Positions 49,301 through 61,426 of a DNA stretch of 64,000 nucleotides are shown in pieces (the stretch's first letter is position 1; each line of letters begins with the position of its first letter). A program made the position numbers and the translations under genes. The notes beneath the pieces were generated by a model. It was not told the DNA's origin. It did no database searches and worked only from the letters and a program-made list of their open reading frames with translations. The stretch lies in contig JAGYVD010000001.1 of the NCBI GenBank assembly GCA_021209875.1, positions 3,720,001 to 3,784,000 on the forward strand, in the 5' to 3' direction. Source of the DNA: Rosellinia necatrix. Lineage: Eukaryota; Ascomycota; Sordariomycetes; Xylariales; Xylariaceae.

Positions 49301-52300
49301 ACTACTAAACATAAATATAGTTTTTTTACGTATAAGTTATATAATAAAGTTAAATATATAAATAAAAAAAGCTGTTAATTTATTTTATTTTATTTTGTTT
49401 ATAAAGCTTGTTAAATATTATATTAATTATTTTTAATTATATATGCTAAAAAATATAATTAAAAATTTAGCTTTATTTATTGCTAATTATTAATTAAAAA
49501 ATTTTTATTTGTTTTTCTGCAGTATATTAATAATATTTTAGTTTTTTAAATATTAAATATTTTTACAACAATTTAAAAATTTTAATGCTATAATATTTTT
49601 TTATATAAATAAATTGTTTATTTAAAACTTTAACTTTATTTTTTTATTAAGCTTTTTATATTTAATATTAATAAAATCTTTTAGATTTTAAGCTTTAGCG
49701 GTTTATTTAACTATTTATTTATTTTTGCTATAAACGTTTTTATTATATAAATCGTGTTAATTATATCTGCTACGCTAGTTGTGTTAGCTACTTTAAAAAT
49801 TTTATTAAAAAAAAAGCCTGCTAAAAAAATACCGTGTTGTTTTAACGCGTTAATTATTCTAGCGATTGTGTTAATTTTTATTATAATTAAGTCTAGCTTT
49901 TAAATCACGTTATGTTTTTAATACGTATTAAAAGCAATAATTATAATAATAAAAGTTATTAATATAAAGTCTGCTAATAAATATATATTTAATAATTTAA
50001 ACTTATTAAAAATATATATTTTATTTTTAAATATAAAAATATTAAAATTAATAGCTAATAAAATATTTAAAAACGCGTTAAATAATAAGCTAGTATTAAT
50101 TAATAATATATTAGTTATATTTATAGTTTTAGCTGCTGTTAAGCCTGCAGCTATTATTATAGCTTTTAAAAAAATTTTATATATTTTTAATATTTAATTT
50201 TTAATATTGCTGTTTTTAAATTATATTTATTTAAATGCTTTTAAAAATAGTTTTAGTTTTAAAAACAGATTAGTAATTATAACGTTTAAAAAGTTATAAA
50301 TTTAATTAAAACTGCTATATTATTTTTTATAATAGTTTAAATATAAAATCTCTGTTTTTAAATAATAGTTTATATTTAGCTAGTACTAATATTAATATTT
50401 TAAATATTAAAATAACTTTTATATTAAAATTATTTTATAAACGTATAAGTTTGCTTTAAAAATATTTAAAAAATATTTTAAAATTTTTAATATTAATAAA
50501 AATAACTATATTTAAACTATAATTAATTAATACTTTATAAATATTTAAAAGTTATTTTTAACAGCATTTTAATATTTTTTTTTTATAACTTAAGCTATAT
50601 TTATAAATTCTAATAATTATAAAATTTATAATTATTATTGCTTAATATATAAAATTTTAATATAGCTTTTTATTTATATTTAATTTAATTATTTTTATTT
50701 TTTAAATTTAGCCTGTTTATTTTTAAAAATATATTTAAATTTATTTAATAATTGTTTTATTATTATTAAGCAAATATAACTTATATTTAAGCTTATAATA
50801 ATATTTTTATTATTTATAAATTTTTAATAATAATTTTAAAATATAAAAATTATTGTTTTTGCTTTTGTTTTTTAAAGTTATATAACCTGTTAAATATTTT
50901 TAAACCGTTAGTATAATCGATTTATTTTTTTTTTTAAAGTTTTTAATTTTTTTTGTTATTATATTTCCGACTAGTTCTATTAAAAAAAAAACAATTTTAT
51001 ATAATTTTTAATATAATATTAAAACGATTATATTTATATAAATATTAAAACAATATATTATATAATATAAACAATATATTATATTACTTATAAATATATT
51101 TAATTAATAATAATATATTTTAAATATATTTAATTAAACATTTAATATAGCATATAATATATTAATTTTAATTACGCGCTAAATTAAATATTTAATTATA
51201 ATATTTATATAATTAGCTATAATTAATTATAATAAACGTTTTATTATTATTTAATTTAAAGCTAAATAAAATATAAAACGATGTTATATTTAATGCTAAC
51301 AAATTTAACTTAGCTGTATTAACATGTTTTTTTAATAGCAATTATATTTATTTTTGTGTTTATTTCGGCTGTTTTTTTTGTTATTTTTTTTTATTTAAGC
51401 TTACAGCTTTTTTTTATTTTTATTTTTGTTTTAATTTATGTTTTTTAACGTTTATTTTTTAATTGTTAGATTTTTATTATAGTTTTAATTATTTTTTTAA
51501 TTTATAAATATTTATTTTTGCTGCTGCTATTAAAAAAGCTTTATTTTAATAACTTAAGTTATATATTTAGCTAAAATATTTTTATATTAAACGTTAAAAG
51601 TATTATTTAATTTTAAAGTTTATATTAGTTTATATAATAATTATAATATTATATTAATTTCTATTATTAATATTTACAGTTTTTATAGCTTAAGCATATT
51701 TTAGTTTTTTATATAAATATAATAAAAATAATATTTTATTATATAATATTTTTAATAATAATTTAATTTAAATAAAACGTTTTATTGCTATAGCAGGTTA
51801 TATATTAAATTAAATAGTTATTTTATTTAAAATAACGTTTAATTTTTATATTTTAAGCTTAAATTATTTATTAATAATTAGTTTATTATTTTATTATAAA
51901 ACTGTTAGTTTTTTAATAATATTTAAAATATAATTAAAATTTATTAAATATTTTGTTTTATTATTTTAAATTTTAAAAACAAATTAACTTTTTGCGAAAT
52001 AAAATACGTCGGTAAAAATAAGTTTATTTTTATTAGCTATTATTTTTATTTTGTTTTTGTTTTTTTATTTAAATTAAACTAGCTAATATTAGCCCGTTTT
52101 ATATAATTATTATATAATAAAAAGTAAAGCTATTAAATATTTAATATTTTTTTTAATTATTTTTCTGTTTATATTTATAGTTATTTTTATTATTTTAACC
52201 TTTTAGTTAAAAAGTTATTTTAAAGGTTTTTTCTATTTTTTTTATTGTTTATATTTAAGCTATTTAAATTATTAAAGTTGTTGTTTATTAAAAATAATTT

Positions 52301-54183
52301 AAATAGGTTTTTATTATTTGCTAAATATTACAGTTTTAAAAATATTATAATAAAAATATTATAAATATATTATATTTAAACTAATATAAAATAAAAATTT
52401 TATATATTGCTGTGCTGTTTTAATAAGTAAAGCTTTTATTAATAGGTATATAGCTTATATTTTAAAGCAGATTATTAAAATAACAGGTATTAATATTATT
52501 AAAACTTATATTAGTTTTATTAAAAGTATTAAAATAAATAATTTAAATAATAGTTTTAATGCTAATATAGCTGCAGTTAAGTATTAATAACTAAAGTATT
52601 AAAGTTAAACAAGCAGTGCTGCTATATATTTAGTTATATTTAATATAGTTTTAAATAATTAATTAACAGCGCGATAAAATATTTTAAAAACTAAAGTTTT
52701 TATATCGGCTGGTATTTTAGCATTATTTAGTTATTATATTAATTAATTAACTGTTTTTGCTGCTTTAGTATTTTTAACATGCTTTTTATTTTAATTATAT
52801 TATTTTTAATTTATTATATTAATTTTATAAAAGTTTATAACTAAAATAAATAATTTAAAAATTTATTTATTTAATTTAAATTTTAATTTTAATTTTATAA
52901 TTTAAATTATTATTATTATAATAATTTATTTATATTTTTAATAATATAGTTTTTAAAACTATTTATTTTTTTAAAAAATTAAAAACTATTATAATTATTA
53001 AATATCGTTTTTTTAGCTTTAAATTAAGCGATAATTTTAAAGTTTTTGTTAAATTTTTATTAATTTTATATTGTTTTTAAACAAGTTTAAAATATAAATT
53101 TACGATTTTTATTATTATTTAATTTAAACTTGTTATTAAACTTATTTTAAACTATATTTTTTTTTAATATAAAATATTTAATACTTATAGTTTTAGTTTT
53201 TAATTTTATATAAATTAAAAAATATTAGTTTAATAAACTTAGGTTTTATTAATAAAAATAACGTTTTTCTGCATTATTTTTAAAATTAATAGCTTAAATT
53301 AAATTATATTAAAACTAAGGATTTTTTAGCTTTTATAAGCTTTAAAGTTAAATTTTAACTATTAAAACTATTTTAAATTTTTAAATGCTAAAAATTTTAA
53401 GTTAGTTTTACGTTTTAATATACTAATAATTATTAAATAAATTAATAATAAAATAAATATATATAAGTTGTTTTATAATTAAGTTAATAAATATTATTAA
53501 TTGTTTTATAAATTTATATTTATATATATATTTTACAACAAAATTAAATTTTAAAATTAAAAATAAAATAAAAATATAATTAAATAGTATTAAAAACCTG
53601 TGTGCTTATTAAAAACTTAATATAAGCTTTTAAAAAATAAAGCTAGTAATAATTACGTTTAAAATATATAATTACTACTATTTAAATATAATATTAATTA
53701 AAGTTTAAAAAACAACTAATTATAATATTATAATTATTAAATATTTAATACTAAAATAATTAAAGTTTAAAAAATAATAGATTATTTTAATATATTAATA
53801 GCTGGATGTAATAATATATAAATAATTAATAACTTAGATTATTTAAAATATAATATAAAATTAAACTTAGCTGCTGTTATATTTTTTATTTTTATATTAG
53901 CAAAAATAAAATAATTAACAGGCTAACGCAGAATATATTAAATCGATTAATTAATTAAATTTATAAATTAATAAATATTAATAAATTTTGTTAACAACAG
54001 CTAAGCTTAAAAGCTAATAATTCTGTTTTTTTTAATAAATAACGCTGCTTAAAATATAAAAAAAAGTTGTATTAAGGGTTAAATATACGCAGACGTTAAA
54101 AAACTAAGCATATTTTATCTGCTGGCATAAAAAAAATAAACTAAAGTATAAAGTTGTATAATTATAAGACTTACTGCATTATT

Positions 54184-54369
54184 TAGTAAAGTTTACTAAA
54201 AAGTAGTATAATTAAGTTTATAAAAATGTAATATAGAATTAAAAAAAGAAGGGCTTCTGGTTCTGCAAGGACTAGAAGCCTTAGGCTAGTACTTTATCTA
54301 ATCTATATAATCTTTATCTAGCTAGCTGCGCTAGCTAGATAAGGAGCCCTTCTCTTCCTGACTGTGTTA
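54184..54369. repeat. LTR3 (inner element, right)
   Basis: 186 bp, the same indel type as LTR2. The first hairpin arm has mutated to GGCTTCTGGTTCT with AGGACTAGAAGCC; both differences would still pair as G-U in RNA. The second hairpin is perfect: TTATCTAGCTAGC-TGC-GCTAGCTAGATAA. Confidence 0.87.
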
Positions 54370-56195
54370 TTGTTGTACTGTTTTAATAAATAAAGCTTTT
54401 ATTAATAAGTATATAGTTTATATTTTAAAATAAACTGTTAAAATAATAAATATTAGTACTACTATTAAAATTTATGCTGGTTTTATTAAAAATATTAAAA
54501 TAAATAATTTAAATAATAGTTTTAATGTTAGTATAGCTGCGGTTAAGTATTAATAACTAAAATATTAAAATTAAACAAGCAGTGCTGCTGTATATTTAGT
54601 TGCGTTTAATACAGCTTTAAATAATTAATTAGCAGTGCGATAAAATGTTTTAAAAGCTAAAGTTTTTATATTTGCTGATATTTTAGCGTTTTTTAGTTAT
54701 TATATTAGTTAATTAATTGTTTTTGCTGCTTTTATATTTTTAGCATGTTTTTTGTTTTAATTATATTATTTTTAATTTATTATATTAATTTTATAAAAGT
54801 TTATAATTAAAATAAATAATTTAAAAGTTTATTTGTTTAGTTTAAATTTTAATTTTTAATTTTATAATTTAAATTGTTATTACTATAATAATTTATTTAT
54901 ATTTTTAGCGATATAGTTTTAAAACTATTTATTTTTTTAAAAAAATAAAAACTATTATAATTATTAAACGTTATTTTTTTAGCTTTAAACTAGGCAATAA
55001 TTTTAAAATTTTTATTAAAATTTTTATTAATTTTATATTATTTTTTAAATAAGTTTAAAATATAAACCTACAATTTTTATTATTGCTTAATTTAAACTTG
55101 TTGTTAAACTTATTTTAAATTATATTTTTTTTTTAATATAAAATATTTAATATTTATAGTTCTAGTTTTTAATTTTTATATAAATTAAAAAATGCTGGTT
55201 TAATAAACTTAAGTTTTATTAATAAAAATAACGTTTTTCTGTATTATTTTAAAACTAATAGCTTAAATTAAACTATATTAAAGCTAGAAATTTTTTCTGC
55301 TTTTATAAGCTTTAAAGTTAAATTTTTAACTATTAAAACTATTTTAAATTTTTTAAATGCTAAAAATTTTAAGTTTGTTTTACGCTTTAATATATTAATA
55401 ATTATTAAATAAATTAATAGCAGAACAAATATATATAAATTATTTTACGATTAAATTAATAAATATTATTAGTTGTTTTATAAATTTATACTTATATATA
55501 TATATTTTAAAACAAAATTAAATTTTAAAATTAAAAATAAAATAAAAATATAATTAAATAGTGCTAAAACCTGCGTGCTTATTAAAAACTTAATATAAGC
55601 TTTTAAAAAATAAAGCTAGTAATAATTACGTTTAAAATATATAATTATTACTATTTAAATATAATATTAATTAAAGTTTAAAAACAACTAATTATAATAC
55701 TATAATTATTAAACATTTAATACTAAAATAATTAAAGTTTAAAAAAACAACAGATTATTTTAATATATTAATAGCTAAATGTAGTAATATATAAACAACT
55801 AATAATTTAAACTGTTTAAAATATAATGCAGGGTCAGATTTAGCAGCTGTTGTAGTATTTCCCTGCTTTTTATACTAGCAAAAATAAAATAATCAACAGG
55901 CTAACGCGGGATATATTAAATCGATTAGTTAATTAAATCTATAAGTTAATAGTAGTAGTATTAACGTTTAATCATCTATAAGTTAATAAACACTAATAGA
56001 TCTTGCTAGCAACAGTCAAGCCTAAAAGCTAGCAATTCCACTCCCTCTGCAAACAGCGCTGCTTAAAATACAAAAGGAAGCTGTATCAGGGGTTAAATAC
56101 ACGCGGACGTTAAAAAACTAAGCGTGCCTTATCTGCCGACATAAAAAAAAGACTAAAGTATAAAGTCGTGTAATTACAAGACTTACTGCACTATT
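54370..56195. mobile_element. Outer element internal region, right part (segment B')
   Basis: 1,826 bp that aligns with 52401-54183 of the inner copy. The last about 350 bp before LTR4 keep more C/G than the rest (for example CAGGCTAACGCGGGATAT). A 38-codon frame at 56057-56170 has a single TAA and basic/Cys-rich content, possibly a coding relic in plus orientation; weak evidence. Confidence 0.75.
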
Positions 56196-56378
56196 TAGTA
56201 AAGTTTACTAAAAGTAGTATGGTTAAGTCTATAAAAATATAATATAGATTAAATAGAGGCTTCTGGTCCCGCAGGGACCAAAAGCCTTGTTAGGCTAGGT
56301 TACCTTATCTAAACTACACAATCCTTATCTAGCTAGCTTCGCTAGCTAGATAAGGAGCCCCCCTTCCTGACTGTGTCA
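56196..56378. repeat. LTR4 (outer element, right)
   Basis: 183 bp, same indel type as LTR1 (AGATTAAATAGAGGC and CCTTGTTA). First hairpin has one changed base (GGGACCAAAAGCC); the second is perfect with 13-bp arms and loop TTC. Followed by ATATA, the right target-site copy. Confidence 0.88.
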
Positions 56379-56419
56379 ATATATTTTATTAATTTATATA
56401 TTATTTTATAAAATATAAA

Positions 56420-56541
56420 TGCTACAGTATACCAGGGGTAGGAACTAAAAATAGAAAATAAACAGTAAATAAGTGGCCCTACTTAGTCTGTAATACCTGC
56501 ACAGCCAACTAACCAGTTGGTCCCCATCCTTTTCTGTAGCA
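56420..56541. mobile_element. MITE-like element, 122 bp, not RIP-mutated
   Basis: Starts TGCTACAG (56420-56427) and ends CTGTAGCA (56534-56541), perfect 8-bp terminal inverted repeats. It is flanked by ATAAA on both sides (56415-56419 and 56542-56546), a 5-bp target duplication. The inside has normal base composition between two A+T-saturated stretches, so it either inserted after mutation or is too short for RIP. No coding capacity. Transposon family unassigned. Confidence 0.65.
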
Positions 56542-56600
56542 ATAAATAATTAAGTTTTATTTTTAATTAAGCTAATATTTATATAAATTAATTTAATTAA

Positions 56601-56757
56601 AATTTTTATAAAAAGCTTTATTTATAACGTGTTTATTATATATAAGTTTTTTTTTATTACTTTATTTTTTTAATTTTTATAAAAAAAATAGTTTTTAATA
56701 ATAGTCGGGAGGTTTTTTGCTTATTTGCTGTTTTTTAATTTAATAATGCTTAAAAAG
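56601..56757 (+). repeat. Right copy of outer flanking direct repeat
   Basis: Same orientation as 39,546-39,693; shares GTCGGGAGGTTTTTTG and the surrounding T-rich framework. More A+T-converted than the left copy. With that copy it brackets both LTR elements. Confidence 0.7.
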
Positions 56758-57067
56758 CTAGAAAAATAAAAAGAAGGAAATTATTTAAGCTTTTTTAGTA
56801 GCGCTATTTTAGTTCGGGCAGCTATTCGAAGCTTAGCATAAGTAGCCAGACCTCCCCCGGAGGCGCACTGCACCGCTAGGCCTTCGTTTAGAGGCTCACG
56901 CTCTCCCCTAATATACGCGTTCTACTAACCTGTGCGTCGCCTTATAAAGTGTAGAACATACATTAAAGTAAGACGACCATTCACATGAAAGTCCCAATCC
57001 ACCCCACCCTGTTTGATAAATCTACAACACCATCTGCCTAGCGCATCTGCCTAGCATACTTGGTTAT
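56758..57067. other. Transition from A+T island to normal sequence
   Basis: About 310 bp downstream of the NLR-like stop. Composition returns to normal from about 56,810. No gene seen. Confidence 0.6.
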
Positions 57068-60000
57068 CTACTCTTCGCCTGTATCGTCTGACCTGAACTC
57101 CAACGTAGATTCGACGAGATCTTCCCAGCTTCGCCCCAACCACCGTGATATTTGCATTGCCCCGATTTCCGAGTGGGCGTTGCGCGACCCATACCCGTAT
57201 TTGGGATTGGCACCGTTCATCAAAAGAAACTCGGCAAACTTGGCCCCCTCCGAGGTGCTCTTCTTCAAAACCGTGTGCAGAGGCGTGAGCCCATGTCGTA
57301 TGGATGGGCGCGGATAGTTGATATTGGCTCCTAGCTCAAGTAGCACTTGTGCCTGCGGAATCGAGCGACTGTACTTCGCAACATCCAATAGCGTAACGTC
57401 GACCCATCGCCCACGTCCCTGCTCCGTCGTCTCAAACTTGCGCCACACCCTCATGAGTAATTTTTCCATGACCGGCCGGTTCTTTGCTGCGGCCAGCACC
57501 TTTGGAGCGCGCGCGGCATAAGTCCAATACGACCCCAATGAGTCCTCCCAAGCGTTGAAGATCTCCGAGGATCCTGTTTCGATTACCGCAGCAAGAAACT
57601 CCGGAAGGTAAATCTTGCCTGCCTCGAGCCTCGATATTACCCATCCGATCAGCTCGATATCTCTGCTCTTTACTGCGGCTAGAGCGACCTCCGCAAAACA
57701 CCTAGTCTCGGCCGGGCGCTGCTCCGCGTCGCGCGTGCACCATGGCACAAGGAGCCGTACCATGAGAAGAGGGCCCCGTGCAGCGGCGAATCTGGTTATC
57801 TCCCATCTAATTTCCCATTTTATGCTGGTTGCGTGTGGCAAGAGCCTTTGCAGCTCGTCAACGTTGCCCATACTGACTAGTTCGAACAGCAACGGTTGGA
57901 GCACATCCGAATCCGACACCACATCCAAAGGTACAGGCGTGGCCGCTGTGTCGATTTGGTGAACTGTGGCCCAGTGGGTATCTCTCTGCTGTTTCGATGC
58001 GAAACCCATCCTTTCCCAAAGGCAGCCGGGCGAGGAGCATTTCCATGGTTTATCATGATGCTTGACGTGATCGTCACGGGCCTCTTTGGTGCGGAAACCT
58101 CGTCGGAAGAACGGACACGAGAAAAAATGGCATTTGAAAAGGCGATCGCCCCAGTGGCGGCGTAGATCTTGCGTTACATCGTTACCGCATTCGAACTGAT
58201 GATCCCTCTCTTTGCAGAGCATGCGTTCGAGCAAGTCATGAACTCGAACGCGGAGGCTCGAGATTGTCAATGGGTCTAAGTTGACCCATCTCTCAGCTGC
58301 ATTAGATATATATATAATCGTTAGTCTTCGGAAATCCGTGGTCGTGTAGGCTATGGACCATAGCCTATGGTTCAAGGACAAAACAAATTTCGTGTTTACC
58401 ATTACCGACTTTCCATTCGTCTTGCTGCTTGTTGTTGGTAAATTGTTGGATTTGATGCATCAAACTGCCGTATTCCCCCAGCGTGGTTGTGTTTTTCTCG
58501 ACAGACGCTTGGGATTCATTGGGGTCGTCAAACCAATAATTCGTTCGCTTAGATATTAGTTCAGCAATCATGTCGTGGATAGTATCAATTCGCTCCTTTG
58601 TTGATCGTAACCCAACGCACATGTCTAGGACTAGCGCCCAATTACATGCTGCAAAATCTAAGAGACGAAATTTCCCCTGCAACATATAGCTTTCAATTGC
58701 GGTATCAGATTGTTCGTTGCTCATGGTATCATAGCAGAGATATGATATACAGATGGTCAACAAGCCCATAATCGCCTGTTCCTTGTCTAAAAAGCTCGTG
58801 GCCGTGGAATTGGAAAGATATCTGCTTTGATTAGTACATATACTAGTGGATAGTGTGCATTGTACGGTCTACTTACTCCTGAACCGTGAAATGGACGAAC
58901 CGAGGTTGATCATCTGTAAGCTCTATAATCGGGCCACACAGCTCTACGATATTAAGGAGACTAGAGACCGTCGGCGCATCATCAGGACTCAATGCTACTA
59001 GAAGAGCCTGTTGTAGTTCGCCTAGTGTTAAAGGGACAGGGCTCGTTGCCACCCAACCAAGAATGTTGATAGCTTTCTGTCGCAACACATTGGGAGATAG
59101 GCAGTTGACTCGATCGATGATTCTTCGATAGCTTTTGGGGCCAGCAATTAGGAGACTTTCCAGGCCAAACTACAAATCAGACAAGACGACTTACGCGGCA
59201 TCGAGATCGTTTGGAAGAACCCTCAACTCACGTTTGACCTCCTCTATGTTGTTCAGCATCATGATATTATCCATGACAATTCTCGCATAAAGGAACATGC
59301 CCTTCGAGTTTGCTGCGACCGGTGATGTTAGAGACCAAATTTCATTCTCGGCTTCAGAGGAGAACCCATGTTTATCGATGAGCTGCTTTGTCCTATGATT
59401 AACGTAAGCCTGGATGCTACCCGAATTCTTCTTATCCACGCTAATTATTTCGGCTCGTTTCCCGATTAACCGGTCAATGTCGTCTTCTGCACGGCTGCTG
59501 AAGCATAGTTTCATATTTTCAGAGTCCTTTAGGATGTCGAGGAGGATGCTGAGCAGACGTGTTCTCTCGTGTCCATCTATTTCATCTAGTCCATCGACAA
59601 TCACAAATACTGGACCAGCGATCGAGACCATGTTTTTGAGCAGGTCTGCAGCTGCACTGGCGCCGCTCTTCAGGTTCCGCTGGTCAAATTCCGTTAGTAG
59701 GGGTTGGGTGGATGGTTCGGCAGAGGCGAGCTGGAACAGGAGCGACTGCAGTACCGAGATGGTCGTCGTAGAGGCGTGCCTGTAGGTAGCAAATATATAC
59801 AGCGTTCGTGCTCCTTTCGGGGTTTTATCAACAACAAAACCTGCCGCAAAGGTTTTACCTTCGAATCAATTAGCATTTGTAGTAGAACACAAGACGTTAC
59901 AGCATACCTGCTCCTGGGATGCCCCGTAACCAAATCATATTGACCGCTGACGATGACACGTTTAGCCATTGACTGAGAGAGGGGTTTTGTAGCAGCCATC

Positions 60001-60826
60001 TCGTCGTGCCTTTACAGCACTCTCTTCGCAGGCGGTCCAGCTCGTCGTCGTAGAAACATGGATTAATCGCTGCCTCGAGGGATTTGAATTTTTGGGCGGC
60101 CTGTGCTTCCTCAACACGTCTCAGCGCGTCGAGTCCATGCGCCCTTGCTTCATGGGCCTCCCGCAAGTGCTCGATTGTCACTTCGCTCCGTATCATCTGA
60201 GAGTGCTTCTCAATATTCGCCTCTACGACCTCGATCTCGGCCCTCTTTTTAGGCCAAAGAGCTTCGAAGAAGAATTCCCATTCTTGAAGAAATTAGTCTC
60301 GTCATCAGGGGGCTGTGGGTTGGTGAGCCATACTACGCAACTTGAAGAACTTTAAAGCAATGAGGTAAAAGTCGAGCATGTCCCGGAAGAAGAGCCCCAT
60401 GGCCGCGGTTAGTCGCTCTGTGTCCCTAAAGAACCCTGATATATCTTGGAATTGTGGCAATAATACACCAAGGGTTTCCGTAATCGTCAGGATGGCATCA
60501 AAAGACTTCTTGGTTTCGCTTGACCATAATATGATTAGTTTGATCGGTCCCCAAATGAGGGGCAGGATACTTGATTCAACCTGAACGTAGACTTCAATGA
60601 CTTTTGCGTAATTCTCAAGACCTTTGATGAATGGCTCAGCCCGCGCCAGGTAGCGCAGGCGGCCTTGCTTTCTCTGTTTCTCCTGGAGCTCCTGTATAGC
60701 CTCGTGGACTTGGTCGATCGTCCGTATCGCGAGAATATCCTGAAACAGCGCTTTATCGTCAAGGTCCTTCTCGAATTCTTGTTTCGCCGTATCGAAGACA
60801 GATTGGGTAGGATCCGTATCCGCCAT
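57068..60826 (-). CDS. NLR-like NACHT protein with C2H2 fingers and C-terminal ankyrin repeats
   Basis: Six exons: 60826-60337, 60282-59908, 59858-59195, 59131-58877, 58821 to about 58406, 58296-57068; 1,142 aa, all phases consistent. Residues 1-160 resemble the fungal DUF7708 region found before NACHT (ESSILPLIWGPIKLIILWSS). The NACHT NTPase has Walker A GIPGAGKT (about 284-291, split by an intron) and Walker B VFVIVDGLDEID (about 372-383), then a winged-helix-like stretch (ILGWVATSPVPLTLGELQQA). Residues 789-846 hold two C2H2 fingers (C-x4-C..H-x3-H and C-x4-C..H-x4-H). The C-terminus has ankyrin-like LLELGANINY and HGLTPLHTVLKK. Fungal NLRs are thought to act in non-self recognition and regulated cell death. 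The exon 5 donor is ambiguous by 6 nt. The gene looks intact beside a heavily mutated repeat. Confidence 0.88.
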
Positions 60827-61426
60827 TTTCTTTTCCTTTTTTTTGTGTTGCGGGCGGATGGAAACACGGACAATGGGCAGGGAGCAAAACCGCAGCAGTA
60901 TAATTGAACACGATCTTCTAGTGGAAGTAGTGTAAAATCATATCAATTAGGAAGCGTGACCGCTGCAGTACTTTGCAGTGCTTACTTGTGCCATCCGGCT
61001 AACGGCGTTATTGATGATCTTGAGCAATACAATGGATAGTTAACAGACTTAGCTACTTGCTCAATTTGCTGTTCAGGATACGTAGGATGCATTATGCATG
61101 GACCAAAGCGCGACGCTCAGCCTCTCACGTGCGTGCTAGGGGATAGCTTGGCTCACTGCCACGATCCTAAAGTAGTAGCTGGCCTGGGAGCTGAGATTAG
61201 CTACATGGCGGTTTGATTGGCTAAGTCTCCAACTCCAACGTACTAACCAAGCCTCAACGAAGCGACACTTCGTCTCGTCGAAGAGCTGCCTGAAGTTATC
61301 CTCGCTATAGGGTTAGATAGGCCTACCTATACAGCTTTTCATCTCCCTAGGGAGTGCACAAGCGTATGGTCTCGGGTTATACTAACAGCTTGATAATCAA
61401 TAGCCGCTATTAGCAGGTGAGCTAAC
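60827..61426. promoter_or_regulatory. Shared divergent intergenic region
   Basis: About 600 bp between the head-to-head starts of the NLR-like and SNF2 genes; it must hold both promoters. A T-rich tract lies just upstream of the NLR-like ATG. No specific operator recognised. Confidence 0.5.

Larger units (their letters stand above)
46192..54369. mobile_element. Inner LTR retrotransposon copy, complete but RIP-degraded
   Basis: 8,178 bp from LTR2 (46192-46377) to LTR3 (54184-54369). It is inserted into the outer element between segments A and B', with 5-bp target copies TTGCT (46187-46191) and TTGTT (54370-54374), differing by one C-to-T. The uninterrupted sequence TTGCTGTGCTG is seen inside this copy at about 52,401, which shows the empty-site arrangement. 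Interior is A+T-saturated with no intact coding sequence. Confidence 0.87.
39968..56378. mobile_element. Outer LTR retrotransposon copy, RIP-degraded, split by an inner copy
   Basis: Bounded by LTR1 (39968-40150) and LTR4 (56196-56378), each 183 bp, ending TGTCA and starting TAGTAA (probably TG before mutation). The flanking 5 bp are ATATA on both sides. Without the inner insert it is about 8.23 kb: left part 39968-46191 plus right part 54370-56378, less one 5-bp target copy. Interior C+G is extremely low with stops in every frame, as expected after RIP. No gag or pol protein is readable, so superfamily and orientation are unassigned. The nested reading is supported by LTR pairing, colinearity and both target duplications. 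Confidence 0.85.

Noticed and set aside
39968..56378. Simple tandem array of LTR elements sharing LTRs
   Set aside because: LTR1 pairs with LTR4 and LTR2 with LTR3 by length and indels, and the segment order is A, A'+B, B', which a nested insertion predicts and a tandem array does not.
39546..56757. A+T island as a mitochondrial DNA insertion
   Set aside because: No mitochondrial genes or tRNAs; LTR pairs with target duplications and transition-type differences between copies explain it better.
39546..56757. A+T island as a centromere
   Set aside because: Only 17 kb, fully explained by two nested elements and edge repeats; genes begin directly on both sides. RIP-rich centromeres in related fungi are much longer.
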